From: an uncultured Bacteroidales bacterium
Lineage (GTDB): Bacteria > Bacteroidota > Bacteroidia > Bacteroidales > Paludibacteraceae
DNA: 60,958 nucleotides
Direction of reading: 5' to 3'
Assembly: GCA_902798965.1 (NCBI GenBank)
Contig: CADBYS010000016.1
Coordinates: 1 to 60,958, forward strand
Part shown: positions 29,361-38,084 of the stretch, piece after piece
How positions within the stretch are numbered: the stretch's first letter is position 1
How the letters are laid out: every line of letters begins with the position of its first letter
Made by a program: the position numbers and the translations under genes
The notes under the pieces: model-generated
What the model was told of the DNA's origin: nothing
What the model saw: the letters and a program-made list of their open reading frames with translations, nothing else
Databases searched by the model: none

Positions 29361-31559
29361 TTAGTTTCCGAGATCACTGTGGAACTGGATGCGAACCAGG
29401 CGAACTTCAATCTCCTTGTAGTAATCTTCTCCCAACTCTTGCATAGCCAGTTTTATACTGTCATTCTCTGCGTGCTTGAAGTAGTCAAAGATCTCCTCTA
29501 TCGTATCCGGCTCAATAACCTCCTCCAGGAAGTAACGGATATTCAGTTTCGTACCGGAGTACACAATAGCCTCTATTTCTTTCACTATCTCCTCCATCGA
29601 CATACCGAAGCGTAGTGCCAGGTCGTCGATAGCCACACGTCGGTCAATGGCTTCGATGATAGCCACCTTGTGTGCCGACTTGTGAGCAACTGTCTTAACC
29701 CGCAGGTCTTCCGGACGGATAATTTCATTCTCTTCAACGTACTCCTTGATTACTTTCAGGAACTCGGCACCGTAGCGTTTGGCTTTGCCGGCACCTACAC
29801 CCGGTATGTTCTGCAGTTCTTCCTGCGTGATGGGATAGAACGTAGCCATGGCTTCCAGACTCGGGTCTTGGAAGATAACGTAAGGCGGCACGTCGTGCAT
29901 CTTACCCACTTTCTTGCGCAGATCTTTGAGGATGCTGAACAGTTCCATGTCGGCTGCCGACGAGCCTATCATGTTCTGCTCAATGTTCTCTTCGGCTTCC
30001 TCGTCCACCATCTCGATGGGAATCTCGAACTTCGTGGGCTTGCGCAGGAACTTCTTACCGGCCGGCGTGACATGTACACTGCCGTAGGTTGTCATGTCTT
30101 TCTCTAGATAGCCGTGGATCAGTCCCTCCTTCATGATCGTACTCAGCAAATCCTCTTCCTCGTCGGAAGCTACGCCGAAGTTCTCCAGTTCTTCGTGGTG
30201 GAACGTTAACACGTCTGCTGTCTTGTTGCCGTGCAGGATATCCACTATGTGCTCCGGCTTGAAGCGTTCGTTGCAGTCCTGTACCGTTTCGATAATCAGT
30301 CCTAACAGCTCTGTTGCATCGTATTGACGGAAAATCTTGTTACAATTGTCGCAGCAGCCGCATTTCTCGTTCGGATACATCTCACCGAAATAATGCAGCA
30401 ATATACGTCTGCGGCAAGTAACCGACTCCATGTACTGTTGCGTCTCGGCCAGCAGTTGGTTGGTTATCTCCACCTCCTGCATGTTGTTGTTCTGCAGGCT
30501 GCGATCGTTCTGGAAACTGCGCAGGCGTTCTATATCTTTGGGCGAATAGAAGCATATGCATCGCCCTTCACCGCCGTCACGTCCGGCGCGACCGGTCTCC
30601 TGGTAGTAGCCTTCCAGTGATTTGGGCACATCGTAGTGGATGACGAAGCGCACATCCGGCTTGTCGATGCCCATGCCGAACGCTATGGTGGCTACGATCA
30701 CTTGGCATTTCTCCATCAGGAAGGCATCCTGATTCTTGTTGCGTTCAGCGGAATCCATGCCGGCGTGGTAGGGAAGAGCAGAGATGTTGTTCACTTGCAG
30801 GATCTGCGCCAGGGCTTCAACTTCCTTGCGTGCCATGCAGTAAACGATACCCGACTTACCCTCCATCTGCTTGATGAAGCGAACCAGATCTTTGTTTACC
30901 TCCGCTGTCTTCGGGCGTACTTCGTAGTACAAGTTCGGGCGGTTAAACGAGCTCTTGAATATTGTTGCATCGTTAATCTGCAGGTTCTTTTGTATGTCTT
31001 GCTGCACTTTGGGGGTTGCTGTGGCGGTCAAGGCAATGATGGGCGCAGTACCGATCTTCTCTATCAGCGGACGGATATTCCTGTACTCAGGCCGGAAGTC
31101 ATGACCCCATTCCGATATACAGTGAGCCTCGTCAATGGCATAGAAACTGACCTTGATACCTTGCAGCAGATCCACGTTTTCGGGTTTCTGCAATCCCTCC
31201 GGAGCCATGTACAGCAGTTTCGTCTTGCCATTGATGATATCTTCATGCACAGCATGAATCTCCGGCCGCGACAGGGATGAGTTGATGAAGTGGGCTATGC
31301 TGTCCTCATCATAATAACTGCGCATCGCATCTACCTGGTTCTTCATCAAGGCTATGAGCGGCGATATGATAATCGCAACCCCTTCCATCATCAACGCCGG
31401 TAGCTGGTAGCACAGACTCTTACCCCCACCTGTTGGCATCAACACAAACGTGTTGTTGCCATCCATCACGTTGTTGATGATAGCCTCCTGGTTACCCTTG
31501 AACGTGTCAAATCCGAAATTGTGCTGCAATGCAGCCATCAGTTGTTCGTGTCTTGTCAT
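29361..31559 (-). CDS. recQ: ATP-dependent DNA helicase RecQ
   Basis: The 732-residue helicase has motif I MPTGGGKSLCYQLPA (about residues 40-54), DEAHCISEWGHDFRPEY (DEAH), the ALTATAT motif III, and motif VI YYQETGRAGRDG. A zinc-binding RQC part follows (CRRRILLHYFGE with CGCCDNC), then winged-helix and an HRDC domain with helix-hairpin-helix-like NIPGVGAGKAKRYG. It unwinds DNA in recombination and repair. Start at 31559 (MTRHEQLM) is chosen since the promoter -7 element lies at 31630-31637. Length is typical for Bacteroidales RecQ. Confidence 0.95.
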   Translation of the reverse strand: MTRHEQLMAALQHNFGFDTFKGNQEAIINNVMDGNNTFVLMPTGGGKSLCYQLPALMMEGVAIIISPLIALMKNQVDAMRSYYDEDSIAHFINSSLSRPEIHAVHEDIINGKTKLLYMAPEGLQKPENVDLLQGIKVSFYAIDEAHCISEWGHDFRPEYRNIRPLIEKIGTAPIIALTATATPKVQQDIQKNLQINDATIFKSSFNRPNLYYEVRPKTAEVNKDLVRFIKQMEGKSGIVYCMARKEVEALAQILQVNNISALPYHAGMDSAERNKNQDAFLMEKCQVIVATIAFGMGIDKPDVRFVIHYDVPKSLEGYYQETGRAGRDGGEGRCICFYSPKDIERLRSFQNDRSLQNNNMQEVEITNQLLAETQQYMESVTCRRRILLHYFGEMYPNEKCGCCDNCNKIFRQYDATELLGLIIETVQDCNERFKPEHIVDILHGNKTADVLTFHHEELENFGVASDEEEDLLSTIMKEGLIHGYLEKDMTTYGSVHVTPAGKKFLRKPTKFEIPIEMVDEEAEENIEQNMIGSSAADMELFSILKDLRKKVGKMHDVPPYVIFQDPSLEAMATFYPITQEELQNIPGVGAGKAKRYGAEFLKVIKEYVEENEIIRPEDLRVKTVAHKSAHKVAIIEAIDRRVAIDDLALRFGMSMEEIVKEIEAIVYSGTKLNIRYFLEEVIEPDTIEEIFDYFKHAENDSIKLAMQELGEDYYKEIEVRLVRIQFHSDLGN

Positions 31560-31629
31560 ATCGTGATTAAAAATATTCGTTTTTTGTAAAACAAACACCC
31601 CAAAACAGGGTATTTCACGTTTCAGACTG

Positions 31630-31637
31630 CAAATATA
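31630..31637 (-). promoter_or_regulatory. Promoter -7 element of recQ
   Basis: The minus strand reads TATATTTG after an AT-rich tract, 71 bp upstream of the recQ ATG. Confidence 0.65.
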
Positions 31638-31733
31638 CAAAAAGTATTTCAAATTTGCAAATTTTTTGGCAAAAAAATGCAAAAAAAATGCAAACATGAT
31701 ACATCCATGTCAATCTATACCCTGAAACAACAA

Positions 31734-31756
31734 AAAAACCGCCGATTACTCGACGG
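31734..31756 (-). terminator. Terminator of tRNA-Glu
   Basis: On the minus strand CCGTCGA and TCGGCGG form a stem with one mismatch around a 4-nt loop, followed by seven T. It lies about 50 bp after the tRNA 3' end. Confidence 0.7.
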
Positions 31757-31808
31757 TTCCCACTCATAACCTTAAAATCAACTTTTATGAAAAAAAAACT
31801 TCTTTTTG

Positions 31809-31881
31809 TAGTGCTACCGGGATTCGAACCCGGGTTTACGGCGTGAGAGGCCGTTGTCCTAGACCCCTAGACGATAGCACC
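31809..31881 (-). tRNA. tRNA-Glu (anticodon CUC)
   Basis: The minus strand folds as a 73-nt tRNA: acceptor GGTGCTA with TAGCACT (G1-U72 wobble), a D-arm with GTCTAGGGGTCTAGGAC, anticodon stem ACGGC/GCCGT around the loop CTCTCAC with anticodon CTC, and a T-arm with GGTTCGAATCC. CCA is not encoded. It has its own promoter (31930-31937) and terminator. Confidence 0.93.
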
Positions 31882-31929
31882 ATGGGGGTTTTTGCTTACA
31901 AATGCGCTACATTCGTTCAAAAGCGGCTG

Positions 31930-31937
31930 CAAAGGTA
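31930..31937 (-). promoter_or_regulatory. Promoter -7 element of tRNA-Glu
   Basis: The minus strand reads TACCTTTG about 50 bp upstream of the tRNA 5' end. It diverges from the nadE promoter about 115 bp away. Confidence 0.7.
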
Positions 31938-32051
31938 CAACATTTATTTCAACTATGCAAATTTTTACAGCCAAAACTGCAATTTTTGCAACAATTTTTG
32001 CTTTTTTTAGAATTTTCACCTTACAAATTTGCATATTTCAAATATTTTTTG

Positions 32052-32059
32052 TACCTTTG
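32052..32059 (+). promoter_or_regulatory. Promoter -7 element of nadE
   Basis: TACCTTTG follows a TTTGCATATTTC sequence containing the -33 TTTG. The ATG at 32086 lies 27 bp downstream. Confidence 0.75.
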
Positions 32060-32085
32060 CAGGCAAATTTCGAAAACTGCATCAT

Positions 32086-34017
32086 ATGGAATCGAATCTT
32101 GGATTTGTGCGTGTTGCTTCCGCAGTGCCGTTGCTGCGCGTAGGGGATTGCAATTACAATGCTCAGCAGACCAAACAACTCATCACCGAAGCTATCAGCG
32201 AAGGTGTGGAAGTTATATGTTTCCCTGAATTGGGTCTGACAGGTTACACTTGTGCCGATCTGTTCTTTACGCATGCTTTGCAACAGAACGCTATGCGTGC
32301 CTTGCAGGACGTGTGCGAGTTCACGCGCGGCAAGTCAATCATTGTGCTGGTCGGTGCGCCGCTCAAGGCCGACAACGACTTGTATAATTGTGCGTTCGTC
32401 ATTACCGATGGCGAGATAATCGGCGTAGTGCCTAAGACCAACCTGCCTAACACGGGTGAGTTCTACGAGAAGCGTTGGTTCGCTTCCGGACGCGAGACAC
32501 TGGAGCAGACGCCTGACGGACTTATGCCGCGTATTCCAACTGTCGAACTGTGGCAGGGAGATGTGCCGTTCGGCATCGATCTGCTCTTCCTCACGCGCAC
32601 ATATTCCTTTGGTATAGAGATCTGCGAAGACCTGTGGAGCCCGCTTCCGCCGTCTACCCAGCTGGCCATTCAGGGTGCCGAACTGATATTCAACCTCTCC
32701 AGCTCGAACTGTGTGGTTGGCAAACATGCTTTCCGCAAGCAGATGATTGCCCAGCAGAGTCAACGGGTACATTGCGGATATGTATATACCTCGTCCGGCG
32801 TGGGCGAGAGTACAACCGATGTGGTTTTCTCCGGCTCGACGTACATTGCCGAGAATGGCAAACTCATCGCCGAAGGCGAACGATTCCAGCGTGAGTCCTC
32901 GCTGACTATCAGCGAGATAGATGTGCAGCGCCTGCGTACCGATCGTGAACGCAACAATAACTTCACCCAAGACCGGACAGGGCACTTCCGCAAGATCAAC
33001 GTTGCTCCTATCGAGAATCCTAACGGATACAGTGAACCCCTGCATCGCACGTTCAATCCTACGCCGTTCTTGCCGCATAAGGACAACGAGGATGCCTACT
33101 GCATGGATGTGCTTTCCATCCAGACCTCCTCGCTTGCACGCCGCTGGGAACATACGCACGCACAGTCGCTTATCATTGGTATAAGCGGCGGCTTGGATTC
33201 CACGCTGGCGCTCATAGTGGCTGTGCAAACGGCCGACATGCTCGGCTATGCGCGTAACCGCATACTCGGTATTACGATGCCGGGATTTGGCACTACCAAC
33301 CGTACCTACCGCAACGCTATCGACCTGATGAACGAGCTGGGCGTTTCGGTGCATGAGATTCCTATCCGCGACACGGTTACCCAACATCTGCACGATATAG
33401 ATCATGATCTCGCAGTCCATGACATTACTTATGAAAACGCGCAAGCGCGCGTACGGACGCTTATCCTAATGGATATGGCCAACAAGTACCAGGGGCTGGT
33501 GGTCGGCACGGGTGACTTGAGCGAACTCGCACTCGGATGGGCAACTTATGCCGGTGATCATATCTCTATGTACGGCGTTAACGCGGGCATACCCAAGACG
33601 CTTGTGCGGTATATGGTCGGTTATGCTGCGCGGAACTTGTTCGGTGAACGTGTGCGTTCGATACTTGAGGACGTGATTGCAACACCGGTTTCGCCCGAAC
33701 TGCTGCCTGCCAACGACAATGGAGAAATAGCACAAATAACTGAGGATCAAGTCGGCCCTTATGAGTTGCATGACTTCTTCATCTATTATTTCCTACGTTA
33801 TGGTTTTACGCGCGAGAAGATCGCATACATGGCGCGTTGTGCGTTCGAGCAGCGCTACGACGAAGCCACTATCCAACATTGGCTTGACGTGTTTATGCAT
33901 CGGTTCTTCGCGCAGCAGTTCAAGCGTTCGTGCTTGCCCGATGGCCCTAAAGTAGTGAGCGTAGGTCTCTCGCCCAGAGGCGATCTGCGTATGCCATCCG
34001 ATGTGCATGAGTTTTAG
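32086..34017 (+). CDS. nadE: Glutamine-dependent NAD+ synthetase
   Basis: The 643-residue enzyme makes NAD+ from deamido-NAD+ with ammonia from glutamine. The N-terminal nitrilase-type glutaminase has the catalytic Glu in FPELGLTGYTCADL (about residues 45-58), Lys in VVPKTNLPN and Cys in GIEICEDLW. The C-terminal synthetase has the P-loop ISGGLDSTLA (about 366-375) and GTGDLSELALGW. Start at 32086 is forced by the promoter at 32052. Confidence 0.95.
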   Translation: MESNLGFVRVASAVPLLRVGDCNYNAQQTKQLITEAISEGVEVICFPELGLTGYTCADLFFTHALQQNAMRALQDVCEFTRGKSIIVLVGAPLKADNDLYNCAFVITDGEIIGVVPKTNLPNTGEFYEKRWFASGRETLEQTPDGLMPRIPTVELWQGDVPFGIDLLFLTRTYSFGIEICEDLWSPLPPSTQLAIQGAELIFNLSSSNCVVGKHAFRKQMIAQQSQRVHCGYVYTSSGVGESTTDVVFSGSTYIAENGKLIAEGERFQRESSLTISEIDVQRLRTDRERNNNFTQDRTGHFRKINVAPIENPNGYSEPLHRTFNPTPFLPHKDNEDAYCMDVLSIQTSSLARRWEHTHAQSLIIGISGGLDSTLALIVAVQTADMLGYARNRILGITMPGFGTTNRTYRNAIDLMNELGVSVHEIPIRDTVTQHLHDIDHDLAVHDITYENAQARVRTLILMDMANKYQGLVVGTGDLSELALGWATYAGDHISMYGVNAGIPKTLVRYMVGYAARNLFGERVRSILEDVIATPVSPELLPANDNGEIAQITEDQVGPYELHDFFIYYFLRYGFTREKIAYMARCAFEQRYDEATIQHWLDVFMHRFFAQQFKRSCLPDGPKVVSVGLSPRGDLRMPSDVHEF

Positions 34018-34033
34018 GCGCAATAACTAATAG

Positions 34034-34077
34034 ATCATATATAAATCGTACATCGTACATCATAAATCATACATCTT
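34034..34077. repeat. Heptad repeat (ATCGTAC/ATCATAC type) upstream of hpt
   Basis: Six units (ATATAAA, TCGTACA, TCGTACA, TCATAAA, TCATACA, TCTT) fill the gap between nadE and hpt and end at the ATG of hpt. Confidence 0.8.
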
Positions 34078-34620
34078 ATGAACTCTGTTTCTTACGAAGG
34101 AATGATCTTCGATGAGTACATCTCAAAAGAAGAAATAGCACACATGGTGCAAGAGGTGGCTGACCGTATAACGCATGATTATCAGGATAAGAAACCCATT
34201 CTTATCTGTGTGCTGCACGGAGCTGTGTTTTTCCTGACCGACCTGATGCGTGCCCTGCCTATCGATTGCACCGTAGCCACCGTGCATCTGCAGTCGTACG
34301 ATGGTGTGGCTTCAACCGGTCAGGTGCGCGAGAATGTGCCCTTGCAGACCGATATTCGCGACAAGGATGTGATTGTTGTGGAGGATATCGTTGACTCAGG
34401 CATCACTATGCACTACTTCAAGCAGATTCTGCGTTCGCGTCAGCCGCGTTCCATCAAGGTGGCTGCTCTGCTTACCAAACCCACTGAGCTGCAGTATCCC
34501 GATGCCAAACCCGACTATTGCGGACGCGAGATTCCCAAGAAGTTCGTCATCGGTTATGGGTTTGATATCCACGACTATGCACGTAACTTGCCTGCTATTT
34601 ATGCCTTGCGTGAGGCATAA
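34078..34620 (+). CDS. hpt: Hypoxanthine phosphoribosyltransferase
   Basis: The 180-residue enzyme salvages hypoxanthine and guanine. It has LICVLHGAVFFLTDLMRAL (about residues 42-60), the PRPP-binding VIVVEDIVDSGITMHYF (about 99-115) and KFVIGYGFD, in the family's order. It is downstream of nadE in the same orientation. Confidence 0.93.
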   Translation: MNSVSYEGMIFDEYISKEEIAHMVQEVADRITHDYQDKKPILICVLHGAVFFLTDLMRALPIDCTVATVHLQSYDGVASTGQVRENVPLQTDIRDKDVIVVEDIVDSGITMHYFKQILRSRQPRSIKVAALLTKPTELQYPDAKPDYCGREIPKKFVIGYGFDIHDYARNLPAIYALREA

Positions 34621-34650
34621 GGGCTTGATAAATATCAATAACTGTACAGC

Positions 34651-36264
34651 ATGAAGCGATTTCTGTTTATTCTCAGCTTCTTACTGCCCCTTACTGTGGC
34701 TGCACAATTGGTGCAACCGGTCACATGGAGTGGGGTGGATCGCGGCGACAGCCTTGTGCTGACCGCCGTTATCGAGGATGGATGGCATATGACCATCTTC
34801 TCTATAGGCGACACTGACTACGAAACGGAGCACACCGGCACCTATTCGCTAACGCTCGCCAAGTCCGAGCTTGCCCCTATTCGTTACAACGCCTGCAATG
34901 ATGTTATGTGTACTGCGCCCGAACTGTTCGACCCTTCATCTGTAGGAGCGCTTGCTTCCGATAGCGGGAACGCGGTGGCTGAGGCGGGCAACCAACGGTC
35001 GCTGTGGCTGATCTTCCTGTTGGGGATGCTTGGCGGATTGCTGGCTATATTTACGCCTTGCGTGTGGCCGATCATACCGATGACTGTCTCGTTCTTCCTC
35101 AAGCGCACTGACAACGGACTGCGGAACGCCGTGCTCTACGGACTGAGTATCATTGTCTTGTATGTCGGGCTGGGCTTGCTGGTTACGGTTATCTTCGGTG
35201 CATCGGCATTGAACGATCTGAGCACGAATGCCGTTGTCAATCTTTTCTTCTTTGCATTGCTCGTAGCGTTTGCCTTGTCGTTCTTCGGGCTCTTCGAGAT
35301 CACTTTACCCGATACTTGGTCAACGGCAGTCGATAGCAAAGCACGCTCTACAGGCGGCTTGCTCAGCATTCTGCTTATGGCGTTCACGCTGGTTATAGTC
35401 TCCTTCTCCTGTACCGCACCGATTGTCGGTACGTTGCTCGTGGAAGCAGCCGGGCACAGTCTGCTTGCGCCTACTGTGGGCATGTTCGGCTTTGCACTGG
35501 CTTTGGCGTTGCCGTTCTCGCTGTTTGCCATGTTTCCGCAATGGATGAAGCAGGCGCCTAAGTCCGGCGACTGGATGACGGCCTTCAAGGTTGTACTTGC
35601 CTTCATCGAACTCGCTCTATCGCTTAAGTTCCTCTCTGTGGCGGATATGGCGTATGGCTGGGGTATTCTGCCGAGGTGGTTGTTCCTGGCTATATGGATC
35701 GCTTGCTTCCTGGGTATAGGCATTTATCTGCTGTGGAACATTCGTTCCGTTACGCTTACTCGTAAGATCATTCGTACGGTGGTAATCATCCCGTCCGTGT
35801 TGTTCGCCGCCTATCTTGTGCCCGGACTATGGGGCGCACCGGTCAAGGCGGTCAGTGCCTTTGCTCCGCCCATGGAGATAGAGGGACGCGAGGTGTTCCA
35901 TGATTACAACGAAGGCTTGGCTTATGCCCGTCAGGAAGGCAAACCTGTCATTATCGATTTTACCGGGTACGGGTGTGTCAATTGCCGTAAGATGGAAGCC
36001 TACGTCCTCGATGACGATAGCGTCAAAGCACGCCTCAGGAACTACGTGTTTATCGAACTGTTCGTCGATGACAAACGTTCTGCCGGTCACGCCGATAATC
36101 CTGCGCAATCCATAGGCGATTACAACTCCCGCATCCAGCGCGAGCAGTACGGTGCCAATGCGCAGCCGTTCTATGTGCAGTTGGATGCGCAGGGCAACAG
36201 AATCGCCGAACCGATGGTGTTCACTACCGACCCGATGGATTTTATCCGGTGGCTTAAATACTAA
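34651..36264 (+). CDS. dsbD: DsbD-type thiol:disulfide transporter (cytochrome c biogenesis)
   Basis: The 537-residue protein has a signal peptide (MKRFLFILSFLLPLTVAAQL), an N-terminal DsbC-interaction domain (about 20-105), a membrane core of about eight helices with FTPCVWPIIPMTVSFF (about 134-149) and FSCTAPIVGTLL carrying the paired Cys, and a C-terminal thioredoxin-like domain with DFTGYGCVNCRKME (about 431-444; CVNC). It carries electrons from cytoplasmic thioredoxin to the periplasm. Its 3' end overlaps mutY on the other strand by 4 bp. Confidence 0.9.
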   Translation: MKRFLFILSFLLPLTVAAQLVQPVTWSGVDRGDSLVLTAVIEDGWHMTIFSIGDTDYETEHTGTYSLTLAKSELAPIRYNACNDVMCTAPELFDPSSVGALASDSGNAVAEAGNQRSLWLIFLLGMLGGLLAIFTPCVWPIIPMTVSFFLKRTDNGLRNAVLYGLSIIVLYVGLGLLVTVIFGASALNDLSTNAVVNLFFFALLVAFALSFFGLFEITLPDTWSTAVDSKARSTGGLLSILLMAFTLVIVSFSCTAPIVGTLLVEAAGHSLLAPTVGMFGFALALALPFSLFAMFPQWMKQAPKSGDWMTAFKVVLAFIELALSLKFLSVADMAYGWGILPRWLFLAIWIACFLGIGIYLLWNIRSVTLTRKIIRTVVIIPSVLFAAYLVPGLWGAPVKAVSAFAPPMEIEGREVFHDYNEGLAYARQEGKPVIIDFTGYGCVNCRKMEAYVLDDDSVKARLRNYVFIELFVDDKRSAGHADNPAQSIGDYNSRIQREQYGANAQPFYVQLDAQGNRIAEPMVFTTDPMDFIRWLKY

Positions 36265-37379
36265 ACGGGAATCGTTTCCAAAGCTTTCAGCGTAAGGCGG
36301 GATAGGGCATAATCGTCCAACTCCTGCCATCTTACCGCTATCGTTTCGGCGATGGCGGGCAGTTCATCTACGGGCACGAGGAAGAAGCGCGCATGCAAGC
36401 GCTGGTGACTGAGTATATGCGTCAGGCTAATAGCCGCGCTGCTTGTTGCCGGCTGGTAGGATTGCCACTCTGCTTCCGAAGCATGTTCTATCAACGGAAA
36501 CTCATACAGGTGCTGCCATATATCTTTCTCCCTGCGCTGATGAATCAACGTATATACATTTCCGCTTTCGACTTTTGTCTTTTGTCTTTTGTCTTTTGTC
36601 TTTTGTCTTTTGTCTTTTGTCTTTCGACTACATATATATATTGTATAGGAGAAATACCTGTCCCTCAGCGTGGGGCGCGGCTTGCGAACGGGCAGTAACT
36701 CTACCGTGCCGGCTGCATATGCGCGGCAGAATGTCTGCAACGGACATGCAGCGCAGTCGGGTGATGACGGTAGGCAATGCAAGGCACCGAACTCCATAAT
36801 CGCGGAGTTAAACAGCCGCGGCAAGTTGACATCCAGCAACTGCTCGGCCAGACGGTGAAAATGCTTCTTGCCGGCTGAGGTGTCGAACGCTTCATCGCAG
36901 TCGAACAGACGCGCCAGCACACGGTACACATTGCCGTCCAGTGCCGGATAGGGCAGGTTGTATGCAAATGAGGCAATCGCTCCCGCTGTATAGTCGCCCA
37001 CACCCGGCAAGGCTCTCAGCCCCTCAAATGTATCCGGAAACTCAACTTCCGTCTTTTGTCTTTTGTCTTTTGTCTTTTGTCTATCTACTATCATCTTCGC
37101 CGCCTTATGCAGGTTACGTGCCCGCGAGTAATAGCCCAACCCTTGCCACAAGCGCAGTACGTCATCCTCATCCGCTGCGGCTAACATCTCAATACGCGGG
37201 TAGGCGGTCACAAACCGATGATAGTAATCCATGCCTTGGGCAACGCGGGTCTGCTGCAGGATAATTTCCGACAACCATATATAGTAAGGATTACTCGTTT
37301 CGCGCCACGGAAGCACACGGTGGTTAATCTCGTACCATTCGTATAGTAAACGATAGAATTTCTGACTATAAACTGCCAT
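36261..37379 (-). CDS. mutY: A/G-specific adenine glycosylase MutY with heptad-encoded insertions
   Basis: The 372-residue enzyme removes adenine mispaired with 8-oxoguanine. It has RVLPWRETSNPYYIWLSEII (about residues 21-40), the helix-hairpin-helix LRALPGVGDYTAGAIASF (about 123-140), and the iron-sulfur ligands of CLPSSPDCAACPLQTFC (about 201-217). Two insertions read as DRQKTKDKRQKTEVE (before LPGVG) and repeated DKRQKTK units (at the start of the NUDIX-like C-terminal domain). Both come from CTTTTGT heptads and keep the frame. They fall in likely surface loops, so the protein may still be active. The promoter is at 37409-37416. Confidence 0.93.
   Translation of the reverse strand: MAVYSQKFYRLLYEWYEINHRVLPWRETSNPYYIWLSEIILQQTRVAQGMDYYHRFVTAYPRIEMLAAADEDDVLRLWQGLGYYSRARNLHKAAKMIVDRQKTKDKRQKTEVEFPDTFEGLRALPGVGDYTAGAIASFAYNLPYPALDGNVYRVLARLFDCDEAFDTSAGKKHFHRLAEQLLDVNLPRLFNSAIMEFGALHCLPSSPDCAACPLQTFCRAYAAGTVELLPVRKPRPTLRDRYFSYTIYICSRKTKDKRQKTKDKRQKTKVESGNVYTLIHQRREKDIWQHLYEFPLIEHASEAEWQSYQPATSSAAISLTHILSHQRLHARFFLVPVDELPAIAETIAVRWQELDDYALSRLTLKALETIPV
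36564..36631. repeat. Heptad repeat (CTTTTGT), long array inside mutY
   Basis: About nine units, seven of them exact CTTTTGT, flanked by CTTTCGA at each end. They encode roughly three copies of DKRQKTK in MutY. A 7-bp unit without stop codons gives the same heptapeptide in all three frames. Confidence 0.9.
37049..37085. repeat. Heptad repeat (CTTTTGT), second array inside mutY
   Basis: Five units of CTTTTGT encode DRQKTKDKRQKTE just before the helix-hairpin-helix of MutY. Confidence 0.88.
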
Positions 37380-37408
37380 TTTATGCCCTTTTTTGTAATT
37401 TCATGATG

Positions 37409-37416
37409 CAAAGTTA
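37409..37416 (-). promoter_or_regulatory. Promoter -7 element of mutY
   Basis: The minus strand reads TAACTTTG, 30 bp upstream of the ATG at 37379. It diverges from the HU promoter. Confidence 0.7.
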
Positions 37417-37479
37417 CAAAAAAATAAGCAAAAAACGAATTTTTTTTCATTTTTTCTTTTGAAAATCAAATATTTTTTG

Positions 37480-37487
37480 TAACTTTG
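37480..37487 (+). promoter_or_regulatory. Promoter -7 element of the HU gene
   Basis: TAACTTTG is preceded by a T-rich tract and by TTTG (37458-37461 region). The leader to the HU ATG is about 110 nt, long enough for post-transcriptional control. Confidence 0.75.
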
Positions 37488-37601
37488 CATTCCGTTTTGC
37501 GCAAATTGACCCACAAAACACAATTTTTGGGTATAAAATGCGCTAAAACGCTATGGCTGAAATCAATAAAAATAATATAATTTAAAAAACACAAAACAAT
37601 T

Positions 37602-37877
37602 ATGACAAAAGCAGAATTAGTTAGCCAAATCGCAAGGGAGACCGGTTACGATAAAGCCAGTGTCCTGACGATTCTTGAGTGCGCTTTGAGCGACATTAAG
37701 AAGAATGTTGCCGCAGGCGAAAACGTTTATGTTCGTGGTTTCGGTAGCTTCGTTACCATCGTTCGCAAGGAGAAGATTGCTCGTAACATTACGAAGAAGA
37801 CCTCTATTGTCGTTCCTGAGCACAAGATCCCCGGATTCAAGCCTGCTCACGAGTTCACGGCAATGGTTAGAAAGTAA
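37602..37877 (+). CDS. HU family DNA-binding protein
   Basis: The 91-residue protein is a standard HU/IHF-type histone-like protein: MTKAELVSQIARETGYDKA at the start, VYVRGFGSFVTIVRKEKIAR (about residues 42-61), and PGFKPAHEFTAMVRK at the end. It bends and compacts DNA as a dimer. It is followed 26 bp later by the gene for a 29-residue basic protein, in the same operon. Confidence 0.95.
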   Translation: MTKAELVSQIARETGYDKASVLTILECALSDIKKNVAAGENVYVRGFGSFVTIVRKEKIARNITKKTSIVVPEHKIPGFKPAHEFTAMVRK

Positions 37878-37903
37878 TAATGAATTATTAAACTCGTACA
37901 ATT

Positions 37904-37993
37904 ATGCCAAACGGAAAGAAGCATAAGAGACACAAGATGTCTACTCACAAGCGTAAAAAACGCTTACGTAAGAATCGTCATAAGCATAAGTAA
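37904..37993 (+). CDS. 29-residue basic AURKAIP1/COX24-like (bS22-type) ribosomal protein
   Basis: The frame reads MPNGKKHKRHKMSTHKRKKR and ends LRKNRHKHK, with 20 of 29 residues Lys, Arg or His. This is the short Bacteroidota form of the AURKAIP1/COX24 domain, which in other bacteria is a small ribosomal subunit protein (bS22). It is too short for most gene callers. The position between HU and rng in one transcript is a common arrangement in the group. Confidence 0.75.
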   Translation: MPNGKKHKRHKMSTHKRKKRLRKNRHKHK

Positions 37994-38084
37994 ATGACGA
38001 ACTGCTTTGCAAACACATGCCCTGCTACAGCGGTAGCAGGGCATTGCAAAGTAAATTGTTAAACAATTTGATGTACTGAAAATC

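Noticed and set aside
36564-36631. Heptad arrays considered as sequencing or assembly artefacts
   Set aside because: Many loci with different units, all in frame when in genes, and unit variants at the edges make an artefact unlikely, though exact copy number may be wrong.
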